From NCBI RefSeq assembly GCF_964253035.1, contig NZ_CAXUQL020000001.1, positions 3,596,001 to 3,660,000 on the forward strand: a stretch of DNA of 64,000 nucleotides, in the 5' to 3' direction. This document shows positions 61,791 through 64,000 of this stretch, piece after piece. Positions within the stretch are counted from its first letter, which is position 1. Each line of letters starts with the position of its first letter. The notes beneath the pieces are model-generated. The model was given only the letters and a program-made list of their open reading frames with translations. It was not told the origin of the DNA and ran no database searches. The stretch comes from Pseudorhodoferax sp032153935. Its GTDB lineage: Bacteria; Pseudomonadota; Gammaproteobacteria; Burkholderiales; Burkholderiaceae_C. The position numbers and the translations under genes were made by a program.

Positions 61791-62768
61791 ATGCAAAGAC
61801 GTTCCCTGATCCAGGCCGTGGGCGCCGCGGCGGCCACGCTAGTCGCCCCCTCCCTGTTCGCGCAGGACTGGCCTTCCGGCCCGGTGCGCATCGTGGTGGG
61901 CTTCCCGCCCGGCGGTGGCACCGACGCGCTGGCGCGCGTGGTGGCGCAAAAGCTCACGGCCATGTGGGGCCAGTCCGTCATCGTGGAGAACAAGCCCGGC
62001 GTGGCCGGCGTGCTGGCGGCCGAATATGTGGCGCAGCAGCCCAGCGACGGCAGCACGCTGCTGATGGCCCACATCAACAGCCATGCGCTGGCGCCCAGCC
62101 TGCAGCCCCGGCTGCGCTACGACGTGCAGCGCGACTTCGTGCCCATCGTGATGGTGGGCGTGACGCCCAATCTGCTGATCGCCGGCCCCGGCCAGAAGGC
62201 CACGGCGCTCAAGGACATCGTGGCCTTGTGCAAGGCCGAGCCGGGCAAGGTCAGCTTCGGCTCGGCCGGCGCCGGTTCGGCCCAGCACCTGGCGTTGGAG
62301 ATGTTCAAACTGCAGGCCGGCGTGGACGCCATGCACGTGCCCTACAAGGGCAGCGGCCCGCTGCTGGCCGACCTCATGGGCAACCAGATCCAGTACAGCT
62401 TCGAGACCATGACGGCGGCCACGCCGCATGTGAAGAGCGGCAAGGTGGTGGCCGTGGCGCAGACGCGCATGCGCCGCGCCAAGGGCCATCCGGGCGTGGC
62501 GACCATGCAGGAGCAGGGCTTCGAAGGCTTCGAGGCCACCACCTGGTACGGCCTGGCCGGGCCAGGCAAGCTGCCGACGCCGATTGCCGACAAGATCAAC
62601 CGCGACGTGAACACCGTGCTGGCCATGCCCGACGTGCAGGAGCGCATGGACGCCTACGGCGCGGAAGACGGCGGCGGCACGCGCGAGAAGTTCACCCAGT
62701 TCATCGCCAGCGAGACCGCCAAATGGAACAAGGTGGTGAAGGACGCCAAGGTCAAGGTCGACGCGTAG
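61791..62768 (+). CDS. Bug-family tripartite tricarboxylate transporter substrate-binding protein
   Basis: A 325-residue periplasmic receptor with signal MQRRSLIQAVGAAAATLVAPSLFAQ, then IVVGFPPGGGTDALARVVAQKL, VIVENKPGVAGVLAAEYVAQ and HVPYKGSGPLLADLMGNQ, the typical Bug loops. It follows the aminotransferase gene and probably captures a pathway substrate. Its 3' end overlaps the convergent ornithine cyclodeaminase-like gene by 17 bp. Confidence 0.93.
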   Translation: MQRRSLIQAVGAAAATLVAPSLFAQDWPSGPVRIVVGFPPGGGTDALARVVAQKLTAMWGQSVIVENKPGVAGVLAAEYVAQQPSDGSTLLMAHINSHALAPSLQPRLRYDVQRDFVPIVMVGVTPNLLIAGPGQKATALKDIVALCKAEPGKVSFGSAGAGSAQHLALEMFKLQAGVDAMHVPYKGSGPLLADLMGNQIQYSFETMTAATPHVKSGKVVAVAQTRMRRAKGHPGVATMQEQGFEGFEATTWYGLAGPGKLPTPIADKINRDVNTVLAMPDVQERMDAYGAEDGGGTREKFTQFIASETAKWNKVVKDAKVKVDA

Positions 62769-63690
62769 CGCCGGCCCCGGCCTCGACCACGGCCACGGCC
62801 GCCGCCAGGTCTTCCAGCGCGGTGCCCACGGCCTTGAACACGGTGCGCTCGCCGGCCGTACGCCGGCCCGGGGCGGTGCCGGTCACCAGCTCGGACAGCG
62901 TGCCGCGCACGTCCTCCGCGCGGAACACGCCGCGGGACAGCGGCCCAAGCAGGTCGCCGCTTTTCTGCAGCGCCTCGGGCGTGTCGACCCAGACGCCGGC
63001 ACCGGCGAAGCAGGCATCGTCGGCCTCGACCATCTGGGGCGAAAAGCTGCCGATGAGGTCCAGGTGGCTGCCCGGCGCGAGCCAGGCGCCTTGCACCACG
63101 GGCGCCGTGGCCAGCGTGGCGCAGCTCACGATGTCGGCACCCGCGCAGGCGGTGGCCAGGTCGTGGGCGGCGAGTGCGTCGAAGCCGTCCTCGCGCAGGC
63201 TCGCGGCCAGGGCCGTGGCCTGCGGCGCCGAGCGCGCCCAGACCGTCACCCGGCGGATCGGCCGCACGGCCGCGAAGGCGGCCGGCAGCAGCCGCGCGAG
63301 CCGGCCCGCGCCGACCACGAGCAGGTGCTGCGCGTCTTCGCGCGCGAGGTAGGAGGCGGCCAGCGCCGAGGCCGCCACCGTGCGGCGCGCCGTGATGGCA
63401 TCGCCGTCGAGCAGCGCCAGCGGCACACCCGTGGTCGCGTCGTGCAGCAGGTAGCTCGCGTGCAGGCCCGGCAGGCCCAGCGCTGCATTGCCGGGCGCGA
63501 TGTTGATGAGCTTCACGCCGTAGTAGCGCGCGGTCCAGGCCGGCATGATCAACGAGGTGAAGCGGTCCTGCACCGCGTGCGTGTGGCGCAGCGGCACCTG
63601 GCAGGGCGTGGCGAAGGCCTGGCGCAGCGTGGCGATCAGATGGGGGAAAGGCAGGGCGGCATGCACCGCGCTTGCATCAATGAACCTCAT
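62752..63690 (-). CDS. Ornithine cyclodeaminase/mu-crystallin family protein
   Basis: A 312-residue protein: SLIMPAWTARYYGVKLINIAPGN with the substrate-binding Lys, the NAD-binding LLVVGAGRLARLLPAAFAAVRPIRRVTVWARS, ADIVSCATLATAPVVQGAWLAPGSHLDLIGSFSPQMVEADD. Members deaminate ornithine, reduce ketimines or act on N-alkyl amino acids, so the substrate is open. Its start overlaps the stop of the MFS gene upstream (ATGA). Confidence 0.9.
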   Translation of the reverse strand: MRFIDASAVHAALPFPHLIATLRQAFATPCQVPLRHTHAVQDRFTSLIMPAWTARYYGVKLINIAPGNAALGLPGLHASYLLHDATTGVPLALLDGDAITARRTVAASALAASYLAREDAQHLLVVGAGRLARLLPAAFAAVRPIRRVTVWARSAPQATALAASLREDGFDALAAHDLATACAGADIVSCATLATAPVVQGAWLAPGSHLDLIGSFSPQMVEADDACFAGAGVWVDTPEALQKSGDLLGPLSRGVFRAEDVRGTLSELVTGTAPGRRTAGERTVFKAVGTALEDLAAAVAVVEAGAGATRRP

Positions 63691-64000
63691 GCTTCGGCCA
63701 GGTAGTGCTTCATCTCCACCGCCTCGCCGGGCAGCACGAAGGCGCGCACCGTGGCCTCCAGTTCATGGTCGGCCTGCGTGTGGCGCGCGCGCTGGTGCAG
63801 GTAGTCGGCCCAGCTGCTCACGATGAAGCGTTCTACGTAGCGCGAGGGGTCGGCCAGGTCGCGGTAGACGCGCCAGAAGGTCGCGCCGTCGCGCTTGCGG
63901 TGGGCGCGCAGCAGGCTGGTCGCTTCCAGGAAGGCGCTCGCGTCCTCGGGCCGGATGCGGTAGCCGATCTCGATGGCCACGGGGCCGGCCTCGGGTGCAG
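63687..64000 (-). CDS. MFS transporter, C-terminal part (MFS_3/DUF894 type), 5' end beyond window
   Basis: The frame is open to the right edge of the window. The visible part (PEAGPVAIEIGYRIRPEDASAFLEATSLLRAHRKRDGATFWRVYRDLADPSRYVERFIVSSWADYLHQRARHT) is the dimeric alpha-beta barrel tail found at the C-terminus of MFS_3 family transporters. A GTG at 63980 could start a short independent protein, but continuation into the edge is more likely. It shares a four-base overlap with the cyclodeaminase-like gene. Confidence 0.78.
   Translation of the reverse strand, partial: APEAGPVAIEIGYRIRPEDASAFLEATSLLRAHRKRDGATFWRVYRDLADPSRYVERFIVSSWADYLHQRARHTQADHELEATVRAFVLPGEAVEMKHYLAEA

Overview
The window is GC-rich (about 70%), densely coded DNA from a heterotrophic betaproteobacterium, most likely Burkholderiales/Comamonadaceae. 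The evidence is the gene content: Bug-type tricarboxylate receptors, acyl-CoA dehydrogenase/CoA-ligase modules under LysR, AraC and FCD-GntR regulators, PEP-CTERM proteins and a DcaP-like porin. No rRNA, tRNA or CRISPR array was recognised.

Layout. 1-3.25 kb: an AAA ATPase plus subtilisin protease pair of the IetAS anti-phage type; the protease is cut by the window edge and carries a one-base frameshift. 3.4-6.7 kb: a beta-propeller protein with its probable regulator, an FCD-GntR regulator and an RlpA-like protein. 6.9-9.8 kb: an acyl-CoA dehydrogenase/AraC/SDR operon with a palindromic GntR-type operator in its promoter. 9.9-14.3 kb: a secreted PEP-CTERM protein with two ribosomal L7/L12-like domains, a DUF4287-like protein, an NHL-repeat lipoprotein, and a 222-bp MITE-like element sitting at the lipoprotein stop codon. 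14.3-19.2 kb: a CoA ligase/acyl-CoA dehydrogenase/Bug receptor/LysR operon. 19.5-34.9 kb: a TPR membrane protein, BenE transporter and MocR regulator, a two-component pair, a glycine-zipper protein, hemerythrin, a chemoreceptor, and an SDR/LysR//isomerase/flavoprotein catabolic cluster. 35-37.2 kb: MFS exporter divergent from a LysR gene.

37.2-45.4 kb is a chromosomal integron. It has a divergent IntI-type integrase with its additional domain; an IS91-like transposase with a companion tyrosine recombinase next to the expected attI position; an attC site; and three gene cassettes of unknown function. The attC sites of the first two cassettes each hold one copy of the same 1,479-bp IS110/IS1111-type element. 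The array ends in a degenerate attC and abuts a 5'-truncated PEP-CTERM gene carrying ten GACTTC repeats.

46-64 kb: dusA, a 2-hydroxyacid dehydrogenase, an M20 peptidase lipoprotein with a second MITE-like element at its stop codon, a thiolase-fold/DUF35 pair, MarC and EamA membrane proteins, a porin, an ABC receptor and permease without an ATPase gene, a large FAD/Fe-S 2-hydroxyacid dehydrogenase, an FCD-GntR regulator with two flanking operator palindromes, an aminotransferase, a Bug receptor, an ornithine cyclodeaminase-like protein and the 3' end of an MFS transporter.

Most of the chromosome here looks like uptake and catabolism of organic, hydroxy and amino acids, each module with its own regulator. 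The accessory interest lies in the IetAS locus, the integron with its nested insertion sequences, the two stop-codon MITEs and the L7/L12-like exported protein.
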